Of a DNA stretch of 64,000 nt, positions 22,549 through 37,500 are shown piece by piece. The position numbers were made by a program, and so were the translations under genes. Source of the DNA: Apostichopus japonicus (lineage: Eukaryota; Echinodermata; Holothuroidea; Aspidochirotida; Stichopodidae). Under the pieces are notes generated by a model. That model was not told where the DNA came from. It was given only the letters and a program-made list of their open reading frames with translations, and did not search any database. Within the stretch, counting starts at the first letter, position 1. Each line of letters starts with the position of its first letter. The stretch is from NCBI RefSeq assembly GCF_037975245.1, contig NC_092580.1, positions 16,566,001 through 16,630,000 on the forward strand, read 5' to 3'.

Positions 22549-25500
22549 TGAATGCCCTGCCACAAGTCAACTCCACATGAAGTGACCGCTTGTAGTCAAT
22601 GCCAGATGAAGTGACTGCTTGTAACCTCTGCCAGATATAGTGATGTGAGTGTAACCAGGTATCTGATCGTGACCGGATATCAGAGCGCAACCGGGTATCA
22701 GAGCGCTACTGTGTATCTGAGCACAACTGGGTATCTGACAGGGTATTTGAGTGTAACCAGGTATCAGAGCGCGACTGGTATCTGAGTGCAACCGAATATC
22801 TGACGGGGTATCTGAGTGTGACCCGATATCTGAGCGTGACCGGGAATCAGAGCGCGATCATGTATCTGAGCACAACTGGGTATCTGACATGGTATTTGAG
22901 TGTGACCGGGTATCAGAGCGCAACTGGTGTCTGAGCGTAACTGGGTGTCTAAACACAACTGGGTATCTGACGAGGTATCTGAGTGTGTCCGGATATCTGA
23001 GTGCGACTGGGTATCAGAGCGCGACTGGTTTCTGAGTGCAACCGAATATCTGACGGCGTATCTGAGTGTGACTGGGTATGTGAACGTGAACGGGTATCAG
23101 GGCGCGACCGTGTATCTGAGCGCAACTGGGTATCTGACATGGTATTTGAGTGTGACCGGGTATCAGAGCGCAACTGGTTTCTCAGCGTAACTGGGTGTCT
23201 GACCACAACTGGGTGTCTGACGAGGTATCTGAGTGTGTCCGGATATCTGAGTGCGACTGGGTATCAGAGCGCGACTGGTATCTGAGTGCAACCGAATATC
23301 TAACGAGGTATCTGAGTGTGACCGGGTATGTGAGCGTGACCGGGTATCGGATCGCAACCGTGTATCAGAGCACGACTGGTATCTGATCGCAACTGGGTGT
23401 CTGAACACAACTGGGTATCTGACGGGGTATCTGAGTGTGACCGGATATCTGAGTGCGACTGGGTATCTGACGGGTTATCTGAGCGCGGCTGGGTCTCTGA
23501 TGGCGACTTGGTATCTGAGCACGACTAGGTATCTGAACAGGTATATTTTTATATTTTACAGATGTTCCAGACTTCCAGATGTTATGGAAGTTCTTGATGT
23601 CTTGGGAGTGTTAGCTCAGTGGTTGACGGCTCCTTTCATCATAAGGTCTCAGGTTCTAGTCACAAAGATATAGTGACTGCTTGCAGCCTCCGCCAGATGA
23701 AGTGACCGCTTGCAGCCACCAGGAACTCAGCCATCTCCCGTCCTATCACCCAGTCTCCATAGTAAAAGTGATGATACTAGCAGATGTACACGGACTAGAT
23801 TGATTCAAAGGGCCATTCCTGGGATGGTACACATGCTGGATCATGGAGGTCCGTACCAGATAAATTTGTTCTTAAATGTTGCATAGATTAATAGTCCTAA
23901 ACTACTTTAAAAAAATGTCTCGAACATAGCTGTACAAGAGGAACCCATATCCAAAGATTGCTTCAATATTTTTGAGTAACATTTCTCGTTTCCTCGACAG
24001 CTTGAAGATGAACTGGCAGAAAATACCTGCAACCACCTCCAGGATATTTGATCGACCTTCCATCGTTAATCCACCACTGGGAATTCGTAATTTCTGAATG
24101 CCCTGCCACAAGTCAACTCCACATGAAGTGACCGCTTGTAGTCAATGCCAGATGAAGTGACTGCTTGTAACCTCTGCCAGATATAGTGATGTGAGTGTAA
24201 CCAGGTATCTGATCGTGACCGGATATCAGAGCGCAACCGGGTATCAGAGCGCTACTGTGTATCTGAGCACAACTGGGTATCTGACAGGGTATTTGAGTGT
24301 AACCAGGTATCAGAGCGCGACTGGTATCTGAGTGCAACCGAATATCTGACGGGGTATCTGAGTGTGACCCGATATCTGAGCGTGACCGGGAATCAGAGCG
24401 CGATCATGTATCTGAGCACAACTGGGTATCTGACATGGTATTTGAGTGTGACCGGGTATCAGAGCGCAACTGGTGTCTGAGCGTAACTGGGTGTCTAAAC
24501 ACAACTGGGTATCTGACGAGGTATCTGAGTGTGTCCGGATATCTGAGTGCGACTGGGTATCAGAGCGCGACTGGTTTCTGAGTGCAACCGAATATCTGAC
24601 GGCGTATCTGAGTGTGACTGGGTATGTGAACGTGAACGGGTATCAGGGCGCGACCGTGTATCTGAGCGCAACTGGGTATCTGACATGGTATTTGAGTGTG
24701 ACCGGGTATCAGAGCGCAACTGGTTTCTCAGCGTAACTGGGTGTCTGACCACAACTGGGTGTCTGACGAGGTATCTGAGTGTGTCCGGATATCTGAGTGC
24801 GACTGGGTATCAGAGCGCGACTGGTATCTGAGTGCAACCGAATATCTAACGAGGTATCTGAGTGTGACCGGGTATGTGAGCGTGACCGGGTATCGGATCG
24901 CAACCGTGTATCAGAGCACGACTGGTATCTGATCGCAACTGGGTGTCTGAACACAACTGGGTATCTGACGGGGTATCTGAGTGTGACCGGATATCTGAGT
25001 GCGACTGGGTATCTGACGGGTTATCTGAGCGCGGCTGGGTCTCTGATGGCGACTTGGTATCTGAGCACGACTAGGTATCTGAACAGGTATATTTTTATAT
25101 TTTACAGATGTTCCAGACTTCCAGATGTTATGGAAGTTCTTGATGTCTTGGGAGTGTTAGCTCAGTGGTTGACGGCTCCTTTCATCATAAGGTCTCAGGT
25201 TCTAGTCACAAAGATATAGTGACTGCTTGCAGCCTCCGCCAGATGAAGTGACCGCTTGCAGCCACCAGGAACTCAGCCATCTCCCGTCCTATCACCCAGT
25301 CTCCATAGTAAAAGTGATGATACTAGCAGATGTACACGGACTAGATTGATTCAAAGGGCCATTCCTGGGATGGTACACATGCTGGATCATGGAGGTCCGT
25401 ACCAGATAAATTTGTTCTTAAATGTTGCATAGATTAATAGTCCTAAACTACTTTAAAAAAATTTCTCGAACATAGCTGTACAAGAGGAACCCATATCCAA

Positions 25501-28500
25501 AGATTGCTTCAATATTTTTGAGTAACATTTCTCGTTTCCTCGACAGCTTGAAGATGAACTGGCAGAAAATACCTGCAACCACCTCCAGGATATTTGATCG
25601 ACCTTCCATCGTTAATCCACCACTGGGAATTCGTAATTTCTGAATGCCCTGCCACAAGTCAACTCCACATGAAGTGACCGCTTGTAGTCAATGCCAGATG
25701 AAGTGACTGCTTGTAACCTCTGCCAGATATAGTGATGTGAGTGTAACCAGGTATCTGATCGTGACCGGATATCAGAGCGCAACCGGGTATCAGAGCGCTA
25801 CTGTGTATCTGAGCACAACTGGGTATCTGACAGGGTATTTGAGTGTAACCAGGTATCAGAGCGCGACTGGTATCTGAGTGCAACCGAATATCTGACGGGG
25901 TATCTGAGTGTGACCCGATATCTGAGCGTGACCGGGAATCAGAGCGCGATCATGTATCTGAGCACAACTGGGTATCTGACATGGTATTTGAGTGTGACCG
26001 GGTATCAGAGCGCAACTGGTGTCTGAGCGTAACTGGGTGTCTAAACACAACTGGGTATCTGACGAGGTATCTGAGTGTGTCCGGATATCTGAGTGCGACT
26101 GGGTATCAGAGCGCGACTGGTTTCTGAGTGCAACCGAATATCTGACGGCGTATCTGAGTGTGACTGGGTATGTGAACGTGAACGGGTATCAGGGCGCGAC
26201 CGTGTATCTGAGCGCAACTGGGTATCTGACATGGTATTTGAGTGTGACCGGGTATCAGAGCGCAACTGGTTTCTCAGCGTAACTGGGTGTCTGACCACAA
26301 CTGGGTGTCTGACGAGGTATCTGAGTGTGTCCGGATATCTGAGTGCGACTGGGTATCAGAGCGCGACTGGTATCTGAGTGCAACCGAATATCTAACGAGG
26401 TATCTGAGTGTGACCGGGTATGTGAGCGTGACCGGGTATCGGATCGCAACCGTGTATCAGAGCACGACTGGTATCTGATCGCAACTGGGTGTCTGAACAC
26501 AACTGGGTATCTGACGGGGTATCTGAGTGTGACCGGATATCTGAGTGCGACTGGGTATCTGACGGGTTATCTGAGCGCGGCTGGGTCTCTGATGGCGACT
26601 TGGTATCTGAGCACGACTAGGTATCTGAACAGGTATATTTTTATATTTTACAGATGTTCCAGACTTCCAGATGTTATGGAAGTTCTTGATGTCTTGGGAG
26701 TGTTAGCTCAGTGGTTGACGGCTCCTTTCATCATAAGGTCTCAGGTTCTAGTCACAAAGATATAGTGACTGCTTGCAGCCTCCGCCAGATGAAGTGACCG
26801 CTTGCAGCCACCAGGAACTCAGCCATCTCCCGTCCTATCACCCAGTCTCCATAGTAAAAGTGATGATACTAGCAGATGTACACGGACTAGATTGATTCAA
26901 AGGGCCATTTCTGGGATGGTACACATGCTGGATCATGGAGGTCCGTACCAGATAAATTTGTTCTTCAATGTTGCATAGATTAATAGTCCTAAACTACTTT
27001 AAAAAAATTTCTTGAACATAGCTGTACAAGAGGAACCCATATCCAAAGATTGCTTCAATATTTTTGAGTAACATTTCTCTTGTTTCCTCGACAGCTTGAA
27101 GATGAACTGGCAGAAAATACCTGCAACCACCTCCAGGATATTTGATCGACCTTCCATCGTTAATCCACCACTGGGAATTCGTAATTTCTGAATGCCCTGC
27201 CACAAGTCAACTCCACATGAAGTGACCGCTTGTAGTCAATGCCAGATGAAGTGACTGCTTGTAACCTCTGCCAGATATAGTGATGTGAGTGTAACCAGGT
27301 ATCTGATCGTGACCGGATATCAGAGCGCAACCGGGTATCAGAGCGCTACTGTGTATCTGAGCACAACTGGGTATCTGACAGGGTATTTGAGTGTAACCAG
27401 GTATCAGAGCGCGACTGGTATCTGAGTGCAACCGAATATCTGACGGGGTATCTGAGTGTGACCCGATATCTGAGCGTGACCGGGAATCAGAGCGCGATCA
27501 TGTATCTGAGCACAACTGGGTATCTGACATGGTATTTGAGTGTGACCGGGTATCAGAGCGCAACTGGTGTCTGAGCGTAACTGGGTGTCTAAACACAACT
27601 GGGTATCTGACGAGGTATCTGAGTGTGTCCGGATATCTGAGTGCGACTGGGTATCAGAGCGCGACTGGTTTCTGAGTGCAACCGAATATCTGACGGCGTA
27701 TCTGAGTGTGACTGGGTATGTGAACGTGAACGGGTATCAGGGCGCGACCGTGTATCTGAGCGCAACTGGGTATCTGACATGGTATTTGAGTGTGACCGGG
27801 TATCAGAGCGCAACTGGTTTCTCAGCGTAACTGGGTGTCTGACCACAACTGGGTGTCTGACGAGGTATCTGAGTGTGTCCGGATATCTGAGTGCGACTGG
27901 GTATCAGAGCGCGACTGGTATCTGAGTGCAACCGAATATCTAACGAGGTATCTGAGTGTGACCGGGTATGTGAGCGTGACCGGGTATCGGATCGCAACCG
28001 TGTATCAGAGCACGACTGGTATCTGATCGCAACTGGGTGTCTGAACACAACTGGGTATCTGACGGGGTATCTGAGTGTGACCGGATATCTGAGTGCGACT
28101 GGGTATCTGACGGGTTATCTGAGCGCGGCTGGGTCTCTGATGGCGACTTGGTATCTGAGCACGACTAGGTATCTGAACAGGTATATTTTTATATTTTACA
28201 GATGTTCCAGACTTCCAGATGTTATGGAAGTTCTTGATGTCTTGGGAGTGTTAGCTCAGTGGTTGACGGCTCCTTTCATCATAAGGTCTCAGGTTCTAGT
28301 CACAAAGATATAGTGACTGCTTGCAGCCTCCGCCAGATGAAGTGACCGCTTGCAGCCACCAGGAACTCAGCCATCTCCCGTCCTATCACCCAGTCTCCAT
28401 AGTAAAAGTGATGATACTAGCAGATGTACACGGACTAGATTGATTCAAAGGGCCATTCCTGGGATGGTACACATGCTGGATCATGGAGGTCCGTACCAGA

Positions 28501-31500
28501 TAAATTTGTTCTTCAATGTTGCATAGATTAATAGTCCTAAACTACTTTAAAAAAATTTCTTGAACATAGCTGTACAAGAGGAACCCATATCCAAAGATTG
28601 CTTCAATATTTTTGAGTAACATTTCTCTTGTTTCCTCGACAGCTTGAAGATGAACTGGCAGAAAATACCTGCAACCACCTCCAGGATATTTGATCGACCT
28701 TCCATCGTTAATCCACCACTGGGAATTCGTAATTTCTGAATGCCCTGCCACAAGTCAACTCCACATGAAGTGACCGCTTGTAGTCAATGCCAGATGAAGT
28801 GACTGCTTGTAACCTCTGCCAGATATAGTGATGTGAGTGTAACCAGGTATCTGATCGTGACCGGATATCAGAGCGCAACCGGGTATCAGAGCGCTACTGT
28901 GTATCTGAGCACAACTGGGTATCTGACAGGGTATTTGAGTGTAACCAGGTATCAGAGCGCGACTGGTATCTGAGTGCAACCGAATATCTGACGGGGTATC
29001 TGAGTGTGACCCGATATCTGAGCGTGACCGGGAATCAGAGCGCGATCATGTATCTGAGCACAACTGGGTATCTGACATGGTATTTGAGTGTGACCGGGTA
29101 TCAGAGCGCAACTGGTGTCTGAGCGTAACTGGGTGTCTAAACACAACTGGGTATCTGACGAGGTATCTGAGTGTGTCCGGATATCTGAGTGCGACTGGGT
29201 ATCAGAGCGCGACTGGTTTCTGAGTGCAACCGAATATCTGACGGCGTATCTGAGTGTGACTGGGTATGTGAACGTGAACGGGTATCAGGGCGCGACCGTG
29301 TATCTGAGCGCAACTGGGTATCTGACATGGTATTTGAGTGTGACCGGGTATCAGAGCGCAACTGGTTTCTCAGCGTAACTGGGTGTCTGACCACAACTGG
29401 GTGTCTGACGAGGTATCTGAGTGTGTCCGGATATCTGAGTGCGACTGGGTATCAGAGCGCGACTGGTATCTGAGTGCAACCGAATATCTAACGAGGTATC
29501 TGAGTGTGACCGGGTATGTGAGCGTGACCGGGTATCGGATCGCAACCGTGTATCAGAGCACGACTGGTATCTGATCGCAACTGGGTGTCTGAACACAACT
29601 GGGTATCTGACGGGGTATCTGAGTGTGACCGGATATCTGAGTGCGACTGGGTATCTGACGGGTTATCTGAGCGCGGCTGGGTCTCTGATGGCGACTTGGT
29701 ATCTGAGCACGACTAGGTATCTGAACAGGTATATTTTTATATTTTACAGATGTTCCAGACTTCCAGATGTTATGGAAGTTCTTGATGTCTTGGGAGTGTT
29801 AGCTCAGTGGTTGACGGCTCCTTTCATCATAAGGTCTCAGGTTCTAGTCACAAAGATATAGTGACTGCTTGCAGCCTCCGCCAGATGAAGTGACCGCTTG
29901 CAGCCACCAGGAACTCAGCCATCTCCCGTCCTATCACCCAGTCTCCATAGTAAAAGTGATGATACTAGCAGATGTACACGGACTAGATTGATTCAAAGGG
30001 CCATTCCTGGGATGGTACACATGCTGGATCATGGAGGTCCGTACCAGATAAATTTGTTCTTCAATGTTGCATAGATTAATAGTCCTAAACTACTTTAAAA
30101 AAATGTCTCGAACATAGCTGTACAAGAGGAACCCATATCCAAAGATTGCTTCAATATTTTTGAGTAACATTTCTCGTTTCCTCGACAGCTTGAAGATGAA
30201 CTGGCAGAAAATACCTGCAACCACCTCCAGGATATTTGATCGACCTTCCATCGTTAATCCACCACTGGGAATTCGTAATTTCTGAATGCCCTGCCACAAG
30301 TCAACTCCACATGAAGTGACCGCTTGTAGTCAATGCCAGATGAAGTGACTGCTTGTAACCTCTGCCAGATATAGTGATGTGAGTGTAACCAGGTATCTGA
30401 TCGTGACCGGATATCAGAGCGCAACCGGGTATCAGAGCGCTACTGTGTATCTGAGCACAACTGGGTATCTGACAGGGTATTTGAGTGTAACCAGGTATCA
30501 GAGCGCGACTGGTATCTGAGTGCAACCGAATATCTGACGGGGTATCTGAGTGTGACCCGATATCTGAGCGTGACCGGGAATCAGAGCGCGATCATGTATC
30601 TGAGCACAACTGGGTATCTGACATGGTATTTGAGTGTGACCGGGTATCAGAGCGCAACTGGTGTCTGAGCGTAACTGGGTGTCTAAACACAACTGGGTAT
30701 CTGACGAGGTATCTGAGTGTGTCCGGATATCTGAGTGCGACTGGGTATCAGAGCGCGACTGGTTTCTGAGTGCAACCGAATATCTGACGGCGTATCTGAG
30801 TGTGACTGGGTATGTGAACGTGAACGGGTATCAGGGCACGACCGTGTATCTGAGCGCAACTGGGTATCTGACATGGTATTTGAGTGTGACCGGGTATCAG
30901 AGCGCAACTGGTTTCTCAGCGTAACTGGGTGTCTGACCACAACTGGGTGTCTGACGAGGTATCTGAGTGTGTCCGGATATCTGAGTGCGACTGGGTATCA
31001 GAGCGCGACTGGTATCTGAGTGCAACCGAATATCTAACGAGGTATCTGAGTGTGACCGGGTATGTGAGCGTGACCGGGTATCGGATCGCAACCGTGTATC
31101 AGAGCACGACTGGTATCTGATCGCAACTGGGTGTCTGAACACAACTGGGTATCTGACGGGGTATCTGAGTGTGACCGGATATCTGAGTGCGACTGGGTAT
31201 CTGACGGGTTATCTGAGCGCGGCTGGGTCTCTGATGGCGACTTGGTATCTGAGCACGACTAGGTATCTGAACAGGTATATTTTTATATTTTACAGATGTT
31301 CCAGACTTCCAGATGTTATGGAAGTTCTTGATGTCTTGGGAGTGTTAGCTCAGTGGTTGACGGCTCCTTTCATCATAAGGTCTCAGGTTCTAGTCACAAA
31401 GATATAGTGACTGCTTGCAGCCTCCGCCAGATGAAGTGACCGCTTGCAGCCACCAGGAACTCAGCCATCTCCCGTCCTATCACCCAGTCTCCATAGTAAA

Positions 31501-34500
31501 AGTGATGATACTAGCAGATGTACACGGACTAGATTGATTCAAAGGGCCATTCCTGGGATGGTACACATGCTGGATCATGGAGGTCCGTACCAGATAAATT
31601 TGTTCTTAAATGTTGCATAGATTAATAGTCCTAAACTACTTTAAAAAAATTTCTCGAACATAGCTGTACAAGAGGAACCCATATCCAAAGATTGCTTCAA
31701 TATTTTTGAGTAACATTTCTCGTTTCCTCGACAGCTTGAAGATGAACTGGCAGAAAATACCTGCAACCACCTCCAGGATATTTGATCGACCTTCCATCGT
31801 TAATCCACCACTGGGAATTCGTAATTTCTGAATGCCCTGCCACAAGTCAACTCCACATGAAGTGACCGCTTGTAGTCAATGCCAGATGAAGTGACTGCTT
31901 GTAACCTCTGCCAGATATAGTGATGTGAGTGTAACCAGGTATCTGATCGTGACCGGATATCAGAGCGCAACCGGGTATCAGAGCGCTACTGTGTATCTGA
32001 GCACAACTGGGTATCTGACAGGGTATTTGAGTGTAACCAGGTATCAGAGCGCGACTGGTATCTGAGTGCAACCGAATATCTGACGGGGTATCTGAGTGTG
32101 ACCCGATATCTGAGCGTGACCGGGAATCAGAGCGCGATCATGTATCTGAGCACAACTGGGTATCTGACATGGTATTTGAGTGTGACCGGGTATCAGAGCG
32201 CAACTGGTGTCTGAGCGTAACTGGGTGTCTAAACACAACTGGGTATCTGACGAGGTATCTGAGTGTGTCCGGATATCTGAGTGCGACTGGGTATCAGAGC
32301 GCGACTGGTTTCTGAGTGCAACCGAATATCTGACGGCGTATCTGAGTGTGACTGGGTATGTGAACGTGAACGGGTATCAGGGCGCGACCGTGTATCTGAG
32401 CGCAACTGGGTATCTGACATGGTATTTGAGTGTGACCGGGTATCAGAGCGCAACTGGTTTCTCAGCGTAACTGGGTGTCTGACCACAACTGGGTGTCTGA
32501 CGAGGTATCTGAGTGTGTCCGGATATCTGAGTGCGACTGGGTATCAGAGCGCGACTGGTATCTGAGTGCAACCGAATATCTAACGAGGTATCTGAGTGTG
32601 ACCGGGTATGTGAGCGTGACCGGGTATCGGATCGCAACCGTGTATCAGAGCACGACTGGTATCTGATCGCAACTGGGTGTCTGAACACAACTGGGTATCT
32701 GACGGGGTATCTGAGTGTGACCGGATATCTGAGTGCGACTGGGTATCTGACGGGTTATCTGAGCGCGGCTGGGTCTCTGATGGCGACTTGGTATCTGAGC
32801 ACGACTAGGTATCTGAACAGGTATATTTTTATATTTTACAGATGTTCCAGACTTCCAGATGTTATGGAAGTTCTTGATGTCTTGGGAGTGTTAGCTCAGT
32901 GGTTGACGGCTCCTTTCATCATAAGGTCTCAGGTTCTAGTCACAAAGATATAGTGACTGCTTGCAGCCTCCGCCAGATGAAGTGACCGCTTGCAGCCACC
33001 AGGAACTCAGCCATCTCCCGTCCTATCACCCAGTCTCCATAGTAAAAGTGATGATACTAGCAGATGTACACGGACTAGATTGATTCAAAGGGCCATTCCT
33101 GGGATGGTACACATGCTGGATCATGGAGGTCCGTACCAGATAAATTTGTTCTTAAATGTTGCATAGATTAATAGTCCTAAACTACTTTAAAAAAATGTCT
33201 CGAACATAGCTGTACAAGAGGAACCCATATCCAAAGATTGCTTCAATATTTTTGAGTAACATTTCTCGTTTCCTCGACAGCTTGAAGATGAACTGGCAGA
33301 AAATACCTGCAACCACCTCCAGGATATTTGATCGACCTTCCATCGTTAATCCACCACTGGGAATTCGTAATTTCTGAATGCCCTGCCACAAGTCAACTCC
33401 ACATGAAGTGACCGCTTGTAGTCAATGCCAGATGAAGTGACTGCTTGTAACCTCTGCCAGATATAGTGATGTGAGTGTAACCAGGTATCTGATCGTGACC
33501 GGATATCAGAGCGCAACCGGGTATCAGAGCGCTACTGTGTATCTGAGCACAACTGGGTATCTGACAGGGTATTTGAGTGTAACCAGGTATCAGAGCGCGA
33601 CTGGTATCTGAGTGCAACCGAATATCTGACGGGGTATCTGAGTGTGACCCGATATCTGAGCGTGACCGGGAATCAGAGCGCGATCATGTATCTGAGCACA
33701 ACTGGGTATCTGACATGGTATTTGAGTGTGACCGGGTATCAGAGCGCAACTGGTGTCTGAGCGTAACTGGGTGTCTAAACACAACTGGGTATCTGACGAG
33801 GTATCTGAGTGTGTCCGGATATCTGAGTGCGACTGGGTATCAGAGCGCGACTGGTTTCTGAGTGCAACCGAATATCTGACGGCGTATCTGAGTGTGACTG
33901 GGTATGTGAACGTGAACGGGTATCAGGGCGCGACCGTGTATCTGAGCGCAACTGGGTATCTGACATGGTATTTGAGTGTGACCGGGTATCAGAGCGCAAC
34001 TGGTTTCTCAGCGTAACTGGGTGTCTGACCACAACTGGGTGTCTGACGAGGTATCTGAGTGTGTCCGGATATCTGAGTGCGACTGGGTATCAGAGCGCGA
34101 CTGGTATCTGAGTGCAACCGAATATCTAACGAGGTATCTGAGTGTGACCGGGTATGTGAGCGTGACCGGGTATCGGATCGCAACCGTGTATCAGAGCACG
34201 ACTGGTATCTGATCGCAACTGGGTGTCTGAACACAACTGGGTATCTGACGGGGTATCTGAGTGTGACCGGATATCTGAGTGCGACTGGGTATCTGACGGG
34301 TTATCTGAGCGCGGCTGGGTCTCTGATGGCGACTTGGTATCTGAGCACGACTAGGTATCTGAACAGGTATATTTTTATATTTTACAGATGTTCCAGACTT
34401 CCAGATGTTATGGAAGTTCTTGATGTCTTGGGAGTGTTAGCTCAGTGGTTGACGGCTCCTTTCATCATAAGGTCTCAGGTTCTAGTCACAAAGATATAGT

Positions 34501-37500
34501 GACTGCTTGCAGCCTCCGCCAGATGAAGTGACCGCTTGCAGCCACCAGGAACTCAGCCATCTCCCGTCCTATCACCCAGTCTCCATAGTAAAAGTGATGA
34601 TACTAGCAGATGTACACGGACTAGATTGATTCAAAGGGCCATTCCTGGGATGGTACACATGCTGGATCATGGAGGTCCGTACCAGATAAATTTGTTCTTA
34701 AATGTTGCATAGATTAATAGTCCTAAACTACTTTAAAAAAATTTCTTGAACATAGCTGTACAAGAGGAACCCATATCCAAAGATTGCTTCAATATTTTTG
34801 AGTAACATTTCTCGTTTCCTCGACAGCTTGAAGATGAACTGGCAGAAAATACCTGCAACCACCTCCAGGATATTTGATCGACCTTCCATCGTTAATCCAC
34901 CACTGGGAATTCGTAATTTCTGAATGCCCTGCCACAAGTCAACTCCACATGAAGTGACCGCTTGTAGTCAATGCCAGATGAAGTGACTGCTTGTAACCTC
35001 TGCCAGATATAGTGATGTGAGTGTAACCAGGTATCTGATCGTGACCGGATATCAGAGCGCAACCGGGTATCAGAGCGCTACTGTGTATCTGAGCACAACT
35101 GGGTATCTGACAGGGTATTTGAGTGTAACCAGGTATCAGAGCGCGACTGGTATCTGAGTGCAACCGAATATCTGACGGGGTATCTGAGTGTGACCCGATA
35201 TCTGAGCGTGACCGGGAATCAGAGCGCGATCATGTATCTGAGCACAACTGGGTATCTGACATGGTATTTGAGTGTGACCGGGTATCAGAGCGCAACTGGT
35301 GTCTGAGCGTAACTGGGTGTCTAAACACAACTGGGTATCTGACGAGGTATCTGAGTGTGTCCGGATATCTGAGTGCGACTGGGTATCAGAGCGCGACTGG
35401 TTTCTGAGTGCAACCGAATATCTGACGGCGTATCTGAGTGTGACTGGGTATGTGAACGTGAACGGGTATCAGGGCGCGACCGTGTATCTGAGCGCAACTG
35501 GGTATCTGACATGGTATTTGAGTGTGACCGGGTATCAGAGCGCAACTGGTTTCTCAGCGTAACTGGGTGTCTGACCACAACTGGGTGTCTGACGAGGTAT
35601 CTGAGTGTGTCCGGATATCTGAGTGCGACTGGGTATCAGAGCGCGACTGGTATCTGAGTGCAACCGAATATCTAACGAGGTATCTGAGTGTGACCGGGTA
35701 TGTGAGCGTGACCGGGTATCGGATCGCAACCGTGTATCAGAGCACGACTGGTATCTGATCGCAACTGGGTGTCTGAACACAACTGGGTATCTGACGGGGT
35801 ATCTGAGTGTGACCGGATATCTGAGTGCGACTGGGTATCTGACGGGTTATCTGAGCGCGGCTGGGTCTCTGATGGCGACTTGGTATCTGAGCACGACTAG
35901 GTATCTGAACAGGTATATTTTTATATTTTACAGATGTTCCAGACTTCCAGATGTTATGGAAGTTCTTGATGTCTTGGGAGTGTTAGCTCAGTGGTTGACG
36001 GCTCCTTTCATCATAAGGTCTCAGGTTCTAGTCACAAAGATATAGTGACTGCTTGCAGCCTCCGCCAGATGAAGTGACCGCTTGCAGCCACCAGGAACTC
36101 AGCCATCTCCCGTCCTATCACCCAGTCTCCATAGTAAAAGTGATGATACTAGCAGATGTACACGGACTAGATTGATTCAAAGGGCCATTTCTGGGATGGT
36201 ACACATGCTGGATCATGGAGGTCCGTACCAGATAAATTTGTTCTTCAATGTTGCATAGATTAATAGTCCTAAACTACTTTAAAAAAATTTCTTGAACATA
36301 GCTGTACAAGAGGAACCCATATCCAAAGATTGCTTCAATATTTTTGAGTAACATTTCTCTTGTTTCCTCGACAGCTTGAAGATGAACTGGCAGAAAATAC
36401 CTGCAACCACCTCCAGGATATTTGATCGACCTTCCATCGTTAATCCACCACTGGGAATTCGTAATTTCTGAATGCCCTGCCACAAGTCAACTCCACATGA
36501 AGTGACCGCTTGTAGTCAATGCCAGATGAAGTGACTGCTTGTAACCTCTGCCAGATATAGTGATGTGAGTGTAACCAGGTATCTGATCGTGACCGGATAT
36601 CAGAGCGCAACCGGGTATCAGAGCGCTACTGTGTATCTGAGCACAACTGGGTATCTGACAGGGTATTTGAGTGTAACCAGGTATCAGAGCGCGACTGGTA
36701 TCTGAGTGCAACCGAATATCTGACGGGGTATCTGAGTGTGACCCGATATCTGAGCGTGACCGGGAATCAGAGCGCGATCATGTATCTGAGCACAACTGGG
36801 TATCTGACATGGTATTTGAGTGTGACCGGGTATCAGAGCGCAACTGGTGTCTGAGCGTAACTGGGTGTCTAAACACAACTGGGTATCTGACGAGGTATCT
36901 GAGTGTGTCCGGATATCTGAGTGCGACTGGGTATCAGAGCGCGACTGGTTTCTGAGTGCAACCGAATATCTGACGGCGTATCTGAGTGTGACTGGGTATG
37001 TGAACGTGAACGGGTATCAGGGCGCGACCGTGTATCTGAGCGCAACTGGGTATCTGACATGGTATTTGAGTGTGACCGGGTATCAGAGCGCAACTGGTTT
37101 CTCAGCGTAACTGGGTGTCTGACCACAACTGGGTGTCTGACGAGGTATCTGAGTGTGTCCGGATATCTGAGTGCGACTGGGTATCAGAGCGCGACTGGTA
37201 TCTGAGTGCAACCGAATATCTAACGAGGTATCTGAGTGTGACCGGGTATGTGAGCGTGACCGGGTATCGGATCGCAACCGTGTATCAGAGCACGACTGGT
37301 ATCTGATCGCAACTGGGTGTCTGAACACAACTGGGTATCTGACGGGGTATCTGAGTGTGACCGGATATCTGAGTGCGACTGGGTATCTGACGGGTTATCT
37401 GAGCGCGGCTGGGTCTCTGATGGCGACTTGGTATCTGAGCACGACTAGGTATCTGAACAGGTATATTTTTATATTTTACAGATGTTCCAGACTTCCAGAT